Positions 1 through 9,000 of a stretch of DNA of 64,000 bases are shown here, in pieces. The notes under the pieces were generated by a model, which saw only the letters and a list, made by a program, of their open reading frames with translations, was not told the DNA's origin and ran no database searches. The position numbers were made by a program, and so were the translations under genes. Position 1 is the first letter of the stretch; every line of letters begins with the position of its first letter. The DNA comes from Pseudomonadales bacterium (lineage in GTDB: Bacteria; Pseudomonadota; Gammaproteobacteria; Pseudomonadales; Pseudohongiellaceae). The stretch is taken from positions 1 through 64,000 of the forward strand of contig JANQJM010000141.1 of the NCBI GenBank assembly GCA_028281635.1. The letters are read 5' to 3'.

Positions 1-1201
1 TCAGCTACGAGATGCCGGGCAACTGAACTTAGACGACCCTGCATCCAAGTATATTTCTGAACTCCAGAACCTAAACTATCTGACAACTGACTCTCCGGAA
101 ATAACCATCCGACAGCTTTTAATTCACGGCGCCGGATTTCCCTATGATGATCCTTGGGGAGATCGCCAACTCGCTATTTCTGACGCGGAATTTTTGGAAC
201 TGTTGAATGCAGGACCTTCTTTTTCTACACCAACTGGATCAGCGTATGAATACAGCAATCTTGGCTATTCAATACTTGGCCAAATAATTCAGGAAGTGTC
301 TGGAACCTCTTTCGAAGAATACACCACGCAAAACATACTCCTACCGCTGGGAATGAATAACTCAGTCTGGGAGTATGATAAGGCCGCCACTAGTGATCTA
401 TCGCTCGGTTACAACTGGATTGGCGAATCATTCGTAAACATACCATTGGAACACCATGGGGCGTTTGGTCCGATGGCAGGGCTTATTACGTCAATTGAAG
501 ATTTCACCAAGTATGCTGCTTTTCACTTGTCAGCATGGCCGCCAAGAGACGATCAAGAGTCAGAAGTACTCAGACGCAGTTCTTTGCGTGAAATGCATAC
601 ACCACAGCAATGGAAAACATTTCGAAAACTTAGTTCTTGCCCGTTCGTCATTTTGTATACCTATGGATTGAATTGGGCTGAGGAATGCGATGCTGACAGT
701 TATCTGTCACACAGCGGTGGCCTTCCAGGCTTTGGAAGTGATTGGATTTTTTCACCACAATACGGACTAGCGGTGATGGCGTTCAATAATCGTACTTATG
801 CGGCGCCTGCAAGCGCGAATCGAGCGATTCTTAAATACATTATCCAAGAAGCTGAACTAGAACCTCTGGAGCAACCAGTTTCTTCCGTCCTGGTCAGCAT
901 GAAAGATGAACTTGTGAAAATTCTTCTGGATTGGAACGGTTATCAAAAATCTGAAATCTTTGCAGTGAATTTTTTCATGGACAATAGGCGGCAAGATTTG
1001 GTTGAAAATTCACAGAGGCTTTCTCAGGAAGTAGGAGAAATTATTGGCGTGTCAGATATTCTTGCAGAGAATCAACTTCAAGGTAGTTTTCAAGTTCACG
1101 GTGAAAAAAAGGACTTGAGGATTTCGTTTGGGCTTAGTCCAGAACCTCGTCCTTTGATACAAAGACTCGATATCACCCTCATCGAGAACTCGACTGACTA
1201 G
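1..1201 (+). CDS. Serine hydrolase, class C beta-lactamase fold (5' end outside window)
   Basis: The reading frame is open from base 2, so the gene starts before the window. The visible part begins with a stretch typical of class C beta-lactamase/esterase proteins (LNLDDPASKY, then ITIRQLLIHGAG). It continues with the second catalytic box YSN (in YSNLGY, near base 255) and an HSGG box near base 710 that takes the place of the KTG motif. The nucleophile motif SxxK would lie upstream and cannot be checked. The last ~110 residues form a tail of unknown function. Such proteins are usually periplasmic esterases, amidases or D-amino-acid peptidases; the substrate cannot be read from sequence. The gene converges on the TPR gene at 1271. 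Confidence 0.85.
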   Translation, partial: QLRDAGQLNLDDPASKYISELQNLNYLTTDSPEITIRQLLIHGAGFPYDDPWGDRQLAISDAEFLELLNAGPSFSTPTGSAYEYSNLGYSILGQIIQEVSGTSFEEYTTQNILLPLGMNNSVWEYDKAATSDLSLGYNWIGESFVNIPLEHHGAFGPMAGLITSIEDFTKYAAFHLSAWPPRDDQESEVLRRSSLREMHTPQQWKTFRKLSSCPFVILYTYGLNWAEECDADSYLSHSGGLPGFGSDWIFSPQYGLAVMAFNNRTYAAPASANRAILKYIIQEAELEPLEQPVSSVLVSMKDELVKILLDWNGYQKSEIFAVNFFMDNRRQDLVENSQRLSQEVGEIIGVSDILAENQLQGSFQVHGEKKDLRISFGLSPEPRPLIQRLDITLIENSTD

Positions 1202-1270
1202 TTTTGCAACGAGCCACTAAGTCGCATCATTCGGTATCAAATCACTTCTTGTTCGCTAAACAGCTCTGTC

Positions 1271-2752
1271 TTACCGGGCAAACTCCTGCACCCTAAGTAA
1301 CGCCCTGATATTACCCTGAATTGTAGACGTCGCTTCAGCCGGAGCAATTTCAACAGCCTGTGTAAGCAGGTTTATCGCCAGCTGCCAGTCTTCCTGGTCA
1401 GCGGCCATCTGGGCGTGCTCGGTAAGTGCTGAAAGGGCCACAGACTCTTCTCTCGCGGCCCTCTGGTAGTAGATATCAGCTTGCTCGAAGTCCTGTTCGA
1501 GCTTCAAAAGTTGGGCAAGTGACAATAGTGCCTGCCCGTCAGTGGGATTGGCGTCGATTACCCTTCTCAATGCAGCCGCGGCCTCAATACGCTGGCCTGT
1601 TGCCAGTAAAATCCTCGCGTTCCTGGTTTCCAGTGTATTTTGCCGAGCCGTGTTTAAGCGACCATCATAAGCTTGCGCAATTTCTTGCCAGAACGCCTCT
1701 GCTGAATCCCAGTCTTCAAGAGCTGATAGCTGATCGAACTGTGCTATCACTGTTTCAAATTCGGGCAGGCCTGATTGCTGCAGGCCATTCGTGAAAGCGG
1801 TTAACGCCAGCTCAGGCATTTGTTTGTTTATGAACATGTTTCCCAATAAGGCAAAACTGTCACTTGTAAGCAAACCAAATCTGTTTGCAATTAGAATGGT
1901 GTTCAACGCTCCTTCATAGTTATCGTCCTGCAAAAATGCGTTTACTTGAAGCATGTAATAGCTGGCATTGGTCGCATCTCCGGCAATGAGTTCATCGAGT
2001 ACTGCAATTGCTTCTGAGGTTGCGCCTGTATTTAGAGCGCTCAGGGCGAGAGAGTAGCTTGTAGATTCATCTTCCGGATTAGAAGCTTTGGCTATACGAA
2101 AAGCACTAAGAGCCTCATCATAGTTTTCTTCCAGGTAGTGACAGATGCCAAAACCCTTGAAGATAGATCCGTTACTTCCGCCAATTTCAAGTGCGCCATG
2201 GCCAGCGCTAAATACTTTGGGGCAGTCTTCCTGAAGTAAATAAATTTCCATCATTCGAACATAGGCATCCACATAGGCAGGATATTTTTCAATCGCCTGC
2301 AGGTAGTATTCCAATGCGAGATTTTCGTCACCTCTGAGCTGATAGAGTTGCCCAATTGCGAACTCAATATTCGCAGAATAGACATAGTCATGCTCGCCTG
2401 CGCCGCGCACGCGCCGGTCTTCCTGAGCTCGCCTCCTCACTTCATCCTGAATGAAATCCAGCGCAGCATCTAAATCTTGCAGATACATCTCCGAAACGAC
2501 CTGCAAAATTACGCTTTCGCGGGGGTCGAGGCCAGGTGCGCCAGGGCGCAATCCGACTTCAAAGCTACGGTTGAATTCTCTCAGAAATGCTGGATTATCA
2601 AGCGAGATATTCAATTCATCCAATGACACTTGTCCAACAGTTGTTTGAGGGAGAAGCAGTATCCAGCACAGTAGACAGTGGCGGCCGGGCTGATAGTTCT
2701 GGCGCACAGTGGTTGCTAACGACCTCAATATTGAATGCAGGGTATTGCTCAT
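1271..2752 (-). CDS. Periplasmic TPR-repeat protein, last gene of TonB operon
   Basis: A 493-residue protein rich in tetratricopeptide repeats (helical pairs such as NLALEYYLQAIEKYPAYVDAYVRMM). I placed the start at the ATG at 2752, one base after the TGA of the gene before. The frame stays open upstream, but that part lies inside the preceding gene. From this start the N-terminus has a hydrophobic stretch (HCLLCWILLLPQTTVGQ) like a signal peptide, so a periplasmic location is likely. TPR proteins commonly end TonB2-type operons and may scaffold the transducer; that role is inference. The specific partner is unknown. Confidence 0.8.
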   Translation of the reverse strand: MSNTLHSILRSLATTVRQNYQPGRHCLLCWILLLPQTTVGQVSLDELNISLDNPAFLREFNRSFEVGLRPGAPGLDPRESVILQVVSEMYLQDLDAALDFIQDEVRRRAQEDRRVRGAGEHDYVYSANIEFAIGQLYQLRGDENLALEYYLQAIEKYPAYVDAYVRMMEIYLLQEDCPKVFSAGHGALEIGGSNGSIFKGFGICHYLEENYDEALSAFRIAKASNPEDESTSYSLALSALNTGATSEAIAVLDELIAGDATNASYYMLQVNAFLQDDNYEGALNTILIANRFGLLTSDSFALLGNMFINKQMPELALTAFTNGLQQSGLPEFETVIAQFDQLSALEDWDSAEAFWQEIAQAYDGRLNTARQNTLETRNARILLATGQRIEAAAALRRVIDANPTDGQALLSLAQLLKLEQDFEQADIYYQRAAREESVALSALTEHAQMAADQEDWQLAINLLTQAVEIAPAEATSTIQGNIRALLRVQEFAR

Positions 2753-2753
2753 G

Positions 2754-4283
2754 TCATTCACCAGTGCGTTGTGCCACATCGGACATGGCCCTGAATTTGC
2801 GGACATAAAGCTCATCAGGAATTTCACCTCTGGCGACCTTCTGATTCCAGTCGCGCAACATAAGAGATACTGCCAGGCCAAATTCTTCTTTTTCAATGTT
2901 GAGCATTGCTCTACGTTCGAGTGATGTATTGTCACAACTTCGAGAGCTGGAAATGGCTCTCTCGGAATGAGAATCGCTCTCAAGCATCTTTCCCAGCTTG
3001 TATTCAGTTTCTGAGAGTAATAGTAGCGCCTGGCAGTTGAGAGGGTCTTCGGCAATTAACTGCTCCAGAATTTCTTCGGCAGATTCCAGATTGCCAAGCT
3101 GGTGTTCAATACCAGCCACCATAATCCTTGCTGGACTACTTGCTGGGTTATAGTCGAGACCATCTGATCGACGAACCAGCGGTGTTACGACAGATTCACC
3201 AAATGAAGCAGCAGTGTTCAACCCATCAGCATGCAGTTTGGATTTCAGCGCAAACTCCAGATATTTTGTGCTCTCTTTATTGGAATCGAAAAAAGTTCGT
3301 AGCTCCTCATCGTCGATACTACTTGCAAGACCGGCCCTGATCTTGAGTCCTGTTAGACTAGTCTGCTCGGCTGCAGTCAATTCACCAAATCGGGATTTAA
3401 TTTCCAATAGCGCCAGGAGTTCCTCTTCACTGCCTTCGACTCGCTGTTCGGCAATCAGGATTTCTAGCTTAAGTCTCCTTGCTTCAGATTCATTTTCAAT
3501 CTGGTTTGTCAAAGACAGTGCATGTTGAAACTTCGAAAGCTTCACAAGAGAGCGTATTTGTATCCGTAATACCTGCGGGTTTGACTGGTCCAGCAACCTG
3601 GAAAGTGCTGCTGATTCTGCTGCTGTGTTCCAGTCCCTAGCTTCAAAGGCACAGTAAGCCTGCACGTTTTTGATGTACACAGAAAACGCCCCTAGCCTCA
3701 CTGCTTCGTGCGCAGCCTCCAACGCGCCGGGGCAATCTCCGGTTAAAGCGAGTGCATAAGCTTTGTTCTTGTATGCCAGTTTGAAGTTCTGAAATTCAGC
3801 AATGGCCCTGTCATAAGAGTCGATCGCAAGCCCATACTCTGACTGCAGAAAGTAAATGTTTCCCATCAGATAGTAGGTATCTGCTACCGCATCTTCATCG
3901 AGATTATCTTCGAAATAGCCCTCTTCAATATCTTCATTGTTTTCCATGTAACTGATGAGAAAACGCCTGTCCATCCAGTCTTTGGGTTCGAAGAAGTTTC
4001 TCGCTTCTGGATCGATTTTCGGGCGAGGCGGAAAAGACTCCAGGTCCCGGTTGATCGTCCCCAGCTGATAATAAGGGATAGGGTTAGGGGTGAATTCGTT
4101 GGTTTCCAGCCGATCCGGGCGGGAACCAATCCAGTCATAAACCCCCTGCACGCGGGCCTGGAATAGGGGGTCATTCCAATCCGCTCTATAATGCGGCCAA
4201 TCTTCCTGTGCGGAAGACGAGAGCCAAAAAGCCAGAACGCAGACAGCCAGTGGCAGATGGAATTTTTTAAAGCGCATCAACAT
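2754..4283 (-). CDS. Periplasmic TPR-repeat protein in TonB operon
   Basis: A 509-residue protein with an N-terminal signal peptide (LPLAVCVLAFWLSSSAQ) and many helical TPR-like units, for example in the region YLMGNIYFLQSEYGLAIDSY. It starts four bases after the tonB-like gene stop and ends one base before the next TPR gene, so all three are surely co-transcribed. An internal ATG two codons in is an equally good start. The acidic N-terminal third (residues ~40-130) shows no repeat I recognise. It probably sits in the periplasm as a protein-protein scaffold linked to the ExbB-ExbD-TonB complex. Confidence 0.8.
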   Translation of the reverse strand: MLMRFKKFHLPLAVCVLAFWLSSSAQEDWPHYRADWNDPLFQARVQGVYDWIGSRPDRLETNEFTPNPIPYYQLGTINRDLESFPPRPKIDPEARNFFEPKDWMDRRFLISYMENNEDIEEGYFEDNLDEDAVADTYYLMGNIYFLQSEYGLAIDSYDRAIAEFQNFKLAYKNKAYALALTGDCPGALEAAHEAVRLGAFSVYIKNVQAYCAFEARDWNTAAESAALSRLLDQSNPQVLRIQIRSLVKLSKFQHALSLTNQIENESEARRLKLEILIAEQRVEGSEEELLALLEIKSRFGELTAAEQTSLTGLKIRAGLASSIDDEELRTFFDSNKESTKYLEFALKSKLHADGLNTAASFGESVVTPLVRRSDGLDYNPASSPARIMVAGIEHQLGNLESAEEILEQLIAEDPLNCQALLLLSETEYKLGKMLESDSHSERAISSSRSCDNTSLERRAMLNIEKEEFGLAVSLMLRDWNQKVARGEIPDELYVRKFRAMSDVAQRTGE

Positions 4284-4287
4284 GTTG

Positions 4288-4947
4288 CTAATTTGCCGTA
4301 ATGGTTAAGGGCAACCGGATAAAACGTTCAACCGGTTCGCCGTCAACTGTAGGTCTGCTGTAGCGCATGCGTGGTATGGCTTCCCTTACCATCTTGGCAA
4401 GTTCTGGGTCGGGATGATCGATTCGTTCAATGCCGACGAAAACGAGAGAACCATCCTTCAGCCACTTGACCATCAATTCCGCAGTAAATTGTGTGATGCC
4501 TTCCCTGTCCATATAGTCTGAATTCAGAGTCGGTCTCACCAGAAGAATTGGTGGCCTGTCTATTCCTTCAGTGCCAAATCCCACACCTTCCATGTTGAAA
4601 GTCACGCCGCTGCTTGAGCCAAGGTCGAATCCACCTAAGCCCAGATCCGCACCTCTTCCAATGCCAATATCGTTTCCGAGGGAGACAGGCAGAAGTCGCA
4701 CTGCAGTGGGAATCGATTCAAGATTAATTCCCCCTTGCGAGCTACTGGCAGCATCAGAACTTTGTGACTGCAGCGGAGGCGGAGGAGGCGGGGGCGGAAC
4801 CACATCCACTTCACGCACAACCAGCACCGAACTGTCCTCAACCTCACTCAATTTCTGAGACAAGGGAAGCACCGCAAATAACAATGCAACGATCAATAGC
4901 GTTAGCAGATTCGTTCTTGTCACTATTCGCTTGACGAGGCCAAACAT
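4288..4947 (-). CDS. tonB: TonB-family energy transducer
   Basis: A 219-residue protein laid out like TonB: short basic cytoplasmic end (MFGLVKRIVTR), one membrane helix (LLTLLIVALLFAVLPL), a run of eight prolines after VDVV, a glycine-rich linker, and a C-terminal domain ending RYSRPTVDGEPVERFIRLPLTI. TonB spans the periplasm and passes proton-motive energy from ExbB/ExbD to outer-membrane transporters. The linker is short and lacks the long Pro-Lys/Pro-Glu repeats of E. coli TonB, as in TonB2-type proteins. It lies 14 bases after exbD. Confidence 0.85.
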   Translation of the reverse strand: MFGLVKRIVTRTNLLTLLIVALLFAVLPLSQKLSEVEDSSVLVVREVDVVPPPPPPPPLQSQSSDAASSSQGGINLESIPTAVRLLPVSLGNDIGIGRGADLGLGGFDLGSSSGVTFNMEGVGFGTEGIDRPPILLVRPTLNSDYMDREGITQFTAELMVKWLKDGSLVFVGIERIDHPDPELAKMVREAIPRMRYSRPTVDGEPVERFIRLPLTITAN

Positions 4948-4961
4948 ATCAATGCCTGCGA

Positions 4962-5375
4962 TTATTGGTAGTTGGCTGTGGCGATGTTTACAGAGACTGC
5001 ACCGCCCAGCTTCGCTTCATCTATGACTCTTACCAGTAGGTCGGCGTTGACGGTGCGGTCGGCCTGAATCACGACAGGCAGATCATCCCTCGACAACAGC
5101 CGCTCGACAAGTGGTCTTACCCCTGCGGTCCCGATGTTGCGCCCGCCGTAAACAATCTGTCCGGTTGAGGTGATGGCGATGAGTATGCTCTGACTATCAA
5201 GTTCCTGTGCTGAAATCGCCTGTGGCTTGTTGACATCAACTCCAGTCTCCTGAACGAAGGTGGTCGTTACAATGAAAAAGATGAGCAGTATGAAAACAAC
5301 ATCGATCAGAGGAGAGATATTGATTTCACCGGTTGCAGCTTCATCGTCCTGAAACAATGATTTACGCATAGACAT
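4962..5375 (-). CDS. exbD: ExbD/TolR-type stator subunit
   Basis: A 137-residue single-span inner-membrane protein. The helix INISPLIDVVFILLIFFIV carries the conserved Asp of the ExbD/TolR/MotB family (residue ~26), which binds the translocated proton. The rest is the small periplasmic domain. The start codon directly follows the stop of the ExbB gene, with no base between. Together with the ExbB and TonB genes on either side it forms the energy-transducing complex. Confidence 0.92.
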   Translation of the reverse strand: MSMRKSLFQDDEAATGEINISPLIDVVFILLIFFIVTTTFVQETGVDVNKPQAISAQELDSQSILIAITSTGQIVYGGRNIGTAGVRPLVERLLSRDDLPVVIQADRTVNADLLVRVIDEAKLGGAVSVNIATANYQ

Positions 5376-5879
5376 CTAGCCCTTTGCTTTGTCCAGTTTT
5401 AACAGCTCGTGCTCTATCTGCTTGATTCGCGAATCAACAAACATCAGCATGAACAAAGCTGGAATTGATATAACCAGGCCAGTTTCTGTAGTAATCATCG
5501 CTTCAGATATTCCGGCTGCCACCTGATCGAATACATCCCCTTCGCTTTGCGTTAATCCCCTGAACGTAGTCAGCATTCCCATTACCGTGCCCAGTAGTCC
5601 GAGTAACGGTGCGGTTGTGGTCAAAACCTGCAGTAGGCTCCTTCGCCCACGCAGGAATTGCAACTGGTCAGCTCTGAATTCATCGATACCCGCGAGTATA
5701 ATCTGCTCAGTAAGAGGTTCTTCCGCGGTTCCCGATACGCGGGGGAGCTTCAAGAGTGTATCTATGGCAATCCAATAGAGGAAAAACGCCAACCCAGCGA
5801 GCGCCAGCATCAAGCTGCCACCTGCCTGCACTACGGCGACTAGATCTTGAAGAAATTCACTCATGATTTCCTGCGTCAT
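5376..5879 (-). CDS. exbB: ExbB/TolQ-type proton channel protein (short form)
   Basis: A 167-residue MotA/TolQ/ExbB family protein. Signatures seen are APLLGLLGTVMGMLTTF in the central helix and ITTETGLVISIPALF in the last helix. It makes the pentameric pore around ExbD. It overlaps the preceding large ExbB-like gene by 23 bases if the first ATG is used; the ATG at 5864 also fits and shortens the overlap. Two consecutive ExbB-family genes, the first with a long N-terminal extension, are characteristic of TonB2 systems in marine gammaproteobacteria. Confidence 0.9.
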   Translation of the reverse strand: MTQEIMSEFLQDLVAVVQAGGSLMLALAGLAFFLYWIAIDTLLKLPRVSGTAEEPLTEQIILAGIDEFRADQLQFLRGRRSLLQVLTTTAPLLGLLGTVMGMLTTFRGLTQSEGDVFDQVAAGISEAMITTETGLVISIPALFMLMFVDSRIKQIEHELLKLDKAKG

Positions 5880-7266
5880 CAGGGACTGACAGACCGTTAG
5901 TGAAGATCAATGCGAATTTCTCCATGTCTCCGAGGATCGATTTAATGCGGCGACTTAATAGAGCGTGAATCAAAAGAGCCGGGATCGCCACTATAAGGCC
6001 AAATTCTGTCGTTATCAGGGCTTCTGAAATGCCGGATGAAAGCATTCGCGAATCCCCGGTGCCGAAGATTGCAATTAGATTGAATGTGTTGATCATGCCA
6101 GTGACCGTGCCCAGTAAACCCAACAGCGGTGCAACTGCAGCGGTCGTTGCTATGACCGGCAAGAGCCGATTTAAGATCGGTCTTGTTTCGAGGATGTTTT
6201 CGTACAAGATTTCTTCGAGCAGCTGCGGAGATTCGCTACTGTTGTTGACGCCGGCAACCAGCATCGGGCCGACTGGTGCTGGTAAATTCGCAGCCAGTTT
6301 GGCCGCTTGTTCCGGCTCCGATTGACGAAGTTTATTCAGCACTGCTCTGACCTGCTCAGTTGTAGGTAATGTGATGCGGAGTATTTGTGCTGCTTTGTAT
6401 ATGGAAATACTCAAGGCAAGAACTGCAAAGAACAAGATCGGGAGTATCCATATGCCGCCACGGCTGATCTGGCTGTACAGGCTATCGCGACTTTCCGAAA
6501 TTTGCGCCACTACCCCTTCTGAGACATCAGCTGACAGTTCGACAGGCATGCCATTAGTCAGTTGGGTTATTGGTTCAAGTTCGTCTCCAAGGTTGAGAAT
6601 TCGTGCGTATAAACCTTCTTCCGCTGACTCAATGCCTCCCAACTCCCGGTCGTCGCTTATGAAATAAACCAGTGGGCCGAATCGGGTAAAGGTACCTCCA
6701 CGAAGGCTGCCATCCTGAGTCGCGATATCGCCTTGATATTGGCTCCCGCCAAATGCAGATCGAACCCTGTCCATGCCAGCGTTTACGATGGAAAGCTGGG
6801 CATCGACAGCGGCCAGACCTGAGGGCGCATTCGATGATTCGCGATAGGCTTCGGTAACTTCCGAATGAGTAGCAATCTCTGAAATCCTGAGATTACTTTG
6901 AAACCGATTGGCATACTCATCAAGCAAGTTCAGTATGTAGAGGTTCTCACTCTCCCAGGCCTGGATACTTGCGGTCAGGTCGATGAGGCTCAATTCTCTG
7001 CTATCGCGAACCGATTGCAGACGAGCTGCTTCTCTCCTCAGTTCCCTGATTTCGCCCTCAGTCGAGTTCAATTCAGAAATCAGTGGAATTTTCTCTGTCG
7101 CAATTTCTTCTCTTACGGTTGCGAGCGTTAAGAGAGATTGTTCCAGGTCTGATTGCACAGATTGGCGAACTTCTTCAAGGGAAGTCGGTTGAGCGACTGT
7201 GTTCACCGAGACTTGCAAGACTATACCCCATGCAAGTATGCGGCTGATCGTGGCTGCAACTCTCAT
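5857..7266 (-). CDS. ttpC: TtpC-like MotA/TolQ/ExbB protein with large periplasmic N-terminal domain
   Basis: A 469-residue protein: signal-like N-terminus (ILAWGIVLQVSVNTVAQ), a ~260-residue extracytoplasmic region with predicted coiled coil (residues ~30-110), then a three-helix ExbB-type channel domain with APLLGLLGTVTGMINTF and ITTEFGLIVAIPALL. In Vibrio, TtpC has this layout and is required for TonB2 function. The start ATG overlaps the stop of the DUF3450 gene (ATGA), so translation is coupled. The symbol rests on architecture and gene order. Confidence 0.82.
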   Translation of the reverse strand: MRVAATISRILAWGIVLQVSVNTVAQPTSLEEVRQSVQSDLEQSLLTLATVREEIATEKIPLISELNSTEGEIRELRREAARLQSVRDSRELSLIDLTASIQAWESENLYILNLLDEYANRFQSNLRISEIATHSEVTEAYRESSNAPSGLAAVDAQLSIVNAGMDRVRSAFGGSQYQGDIATQDGSLRGGTFTRFGPLVYFISDDRELGGIESAEEGLYARILNLGDELEPITQLTNGMPVELSADVSEGVVAQISESRDSLYSQISRGGIWILPILFFAVLALSISIYKAAQILRITLPTTEQVRAVLNKLRQSEPEQAAKLAANLPAPVGPMLVAGVNNSSESPQLLEEILYENILETRPILNRLLPVIATTAAVAPLLGLLGTVTGMINTFNLIAIFGTGDSRMLSSGISEALITTEFGLIVAIPALLIHALLSRRIKSILGDMEKFALIFTNGLSVPDDAGNHE

Positions 7267-8078
7267 TGCCTCACCTGCATCGGGAGCTCAATTAGACGGG
7301 GAGAAATCCGGGATTCATAAACTTCTACCGCGATGAGTATCGCTGATGCCATATCATCTTCTCGTTGCCATTCCCACCCGAACTCGTCAGGTACTCCGAT
7401 CCCTGCAATAGTTCCACTTCCGTTTGCGTAGAATGCTCGCGACAATCCGAGATACAGCACTTGCACTTCTACTTCGCGACCGGGATCAACCTCAATGGCT
7501 TCAGTAGTCAGAACTATCGTGCTGTCAAAGGCTTCAATCTCCGACAGAATGCCGAGGACAGCTTGTACCCTTTCACTGAGAGACCTTGTACTGGTTTGGT
7601 TCTCACTTCCCAACAAACTGAACCGCGGGCTTAGCTCTCGTTGCAGAACCAGAGGAAGCCTGGGTTGCAAAACCAGCAGTTGACGTTCGTAATTGGATAC
7701 TTCGGATTGCAATGATGCCGAAATCTCCTGGTAGGCTGTAAGTTGCTCTACCAGAGCTGCTCTTTCTTCGTCGGCCCGACTGGCTGTTTGCTGTGCCTGC
7801 TCAATTTGCTCTTCCAGAATTCTGCGTTCAGTATCAAGAATGCTGAGCAAATCCTCGATGGAGGATTTCTCTTCTCTCCACTGTCGATTCTCCTGGGATA
7901 TAAGTTGCTCTAAACGTATCCACTCCTGTACTGCTTCTTTGGTTTCATCGAGTAGCTCTGCTGCGAAAGTCTGAGGAGAAACGGCAACCAGGAATAAGAG
8001 AAATATAGAATGAACAAATCTATTCCTGACACCTTTTGTGCTTGAGTTGTAAATCACGTAGTAGGGCACTCCAAACAT
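7263..8078 (-). CDS. DUF3450 family periplasmic coiled-coil protein
   Basis: A protein of about 271 residues with a signal peptide (HSIFLLFLVAVSPQTFAAE) followed by a long heptad-like helical region (LISQENRQWREEKSSIEDLL onward, residues ~50-130) and a C-terminal part containing GVPDEFGWEW. This is the DUF3450 pattern, found as first gene of ttpC-exbB-exbD-tonB operons. The start is uncertain: an ATG at 8078 is used here, a GTG at 8057 is possible, and the frame also has a TTG at 8111. None has a strong ribosome site. The role is unknown; it probably contacts TtpC in the periplasm. Confidence 0.75.
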   Translation of the reverse strand: MFGVPYYVIYNSSTKGVRNRFVHSIFLLFLVAVSPQTFAAELLDETKEAVQEWIRLEQLISQENRQWREEKSSIEDLLSILDTERRILEEQIEQAQQTASRADEERAALVEQLTAYQEISASLQSEVSNYERQLLVLQPRLPLVLQRELSPRFSLLGSENQTSTRSLSERVQAVLGILSEIEAFDSTIVLTTEAIEVDPGREVEVQVLYLGLSRAFYANGSGTIAGIGVPDEFGWEWQREDDMASAILIAVEVYESRISPRLIELPMQVRQ

Positions 8079-8195
8079 TTGTCTAACGGTGTGCCGCAAG
8101 AACACCGGCAAGATGGATAACTATAAGGGTCTAGCCGAACATGCGTCATGCCTGATTTCTCAGGCTGGTTCCGTTGGTTTCACCGGTCCTTTTTG

Positions 8196-8840
8196 TCACC
8201 GGCAAAGTTTAAAAACGAATAGGAATGCAGGGCGTTCATCGCATTCTTGCTTCTTCCTGGTTAAGGCGGCGTCCAATCTCAGGAATTCCAACAATGCCTC
8301 TTTTATCTCAGGGTTTTCATTGGCTACTCGGGCGACATTGTTTCTAAGCCCATCCCAATCCGTCTGGTGCTGCCTCGCGACGTTCGCAGGAGTTTCCAAA
8401 AGATTTAGACCTATGATGCTTCCTTGAGCATTGTCGGCCAGCGCCCGTTCAAAGAAGACTGGCCAGCAAAAATCTTGAGGAATTTGTGAGTTTGTCCAGC
8501 GTGTTTTCCTGCAGTCTACATCATATTTATCTACCTCGTTCACTGCACTGTAGTCATCAAAAAGTTTGTTCCTGATCTGTTCCATCTGTGATCTTATGCT
8601 AGAGGAAGACCTTTCTGCAGTTACTACAATTTCTTCAATTGGGATGCTTCGAGTGATTTCATCGAATGCTTCAGAATTTCCTTCTCCTGTTTGATTGCCA
8701 GACTGAGAGTCCTCCTGAATACTTGATTCATTGGGATCTTCTTGGTCTTGAGCAAAGACACTGGTGCTGCCCGCAGTAGACATTCCAATGACAGCGACAG
8801 CGATAAAACTAAGTATCTTGCGTTGAAATAGATCAATCAT
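8196..8840 (-). CDS. Secreted protein, paralogue of the M56 peptidase C-terminal domain, with TonB-box-like motif
   Basis: A 214-residue protein with a signal peptide ending at SVFA|QD, an acidic low-complexity linker, and a domain from residue ~69 to the end. That domain starts with IEEIVVTAERS, which looks like the TonB box of outer-membrane receptors. It matches the C-terminal ~155 residues of the M56 protein at 9001: shared CRK, CWPxFFE, AQ, LKNN/LRNN, EC and LFVF segments, with four conserved cysteines that could form two disulfides in the periplasm. The start has a clear GGAGG site (8847-8851) six bases before the ATG. No known function; it may compete with or report to the M56 sensor. 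Confidence 0.75.
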   Translation of the reverse strand: MIDLFQRKILSFIAVAVIGMSTAGSTSVFAQDQEDPNESSIQEDSQSGNQTGEGNSEAFDEITRSIPIEEIVVTAERSSSSIRSQMEQIRNKLFDDYSAVNEVDKYDVDCRKTRWTNSQIPQDFCWPVFFERALADNAQGSIIGLNLLETPANVARQHQTDWDGLRNNVARVANENPEIKEALLEFLRLDAALTRKKQECDERPAFLFVFKLCR

Positions 8841-9000
8841 TGCTCGCCTCCATTTTCGGTATGTACCCCGAATTTATATGTTTCTGCCCATGCAGTATTC
8901 GATCTTGGTTCTTTAGTAGAGAGAGTAGAAGTTGATCCTGTCATCTAAAGGTTGAGGGACCTTGTTAGGAAATTCTATTTCCAACACTCTCAATCAATCG

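Noticed and set aside
2753-3055. N-terminal extension of the TPR gene at 1271
   Set aside because: It lies wholly inside the preceding gene in another frame, and the ATG at 2752 gives a signal peptide and the normal one-base spacing.
1271-4283. Two TPR genes as one gene split by a frameshift
   Set aside because: Each has its own signal peptide and a clean start and stop.
4571-4858. Plus-strand open frame with a glycine run
   Set aside because: It is the reverse of the proline run and glycine-rich linker of the tonB-like gene.
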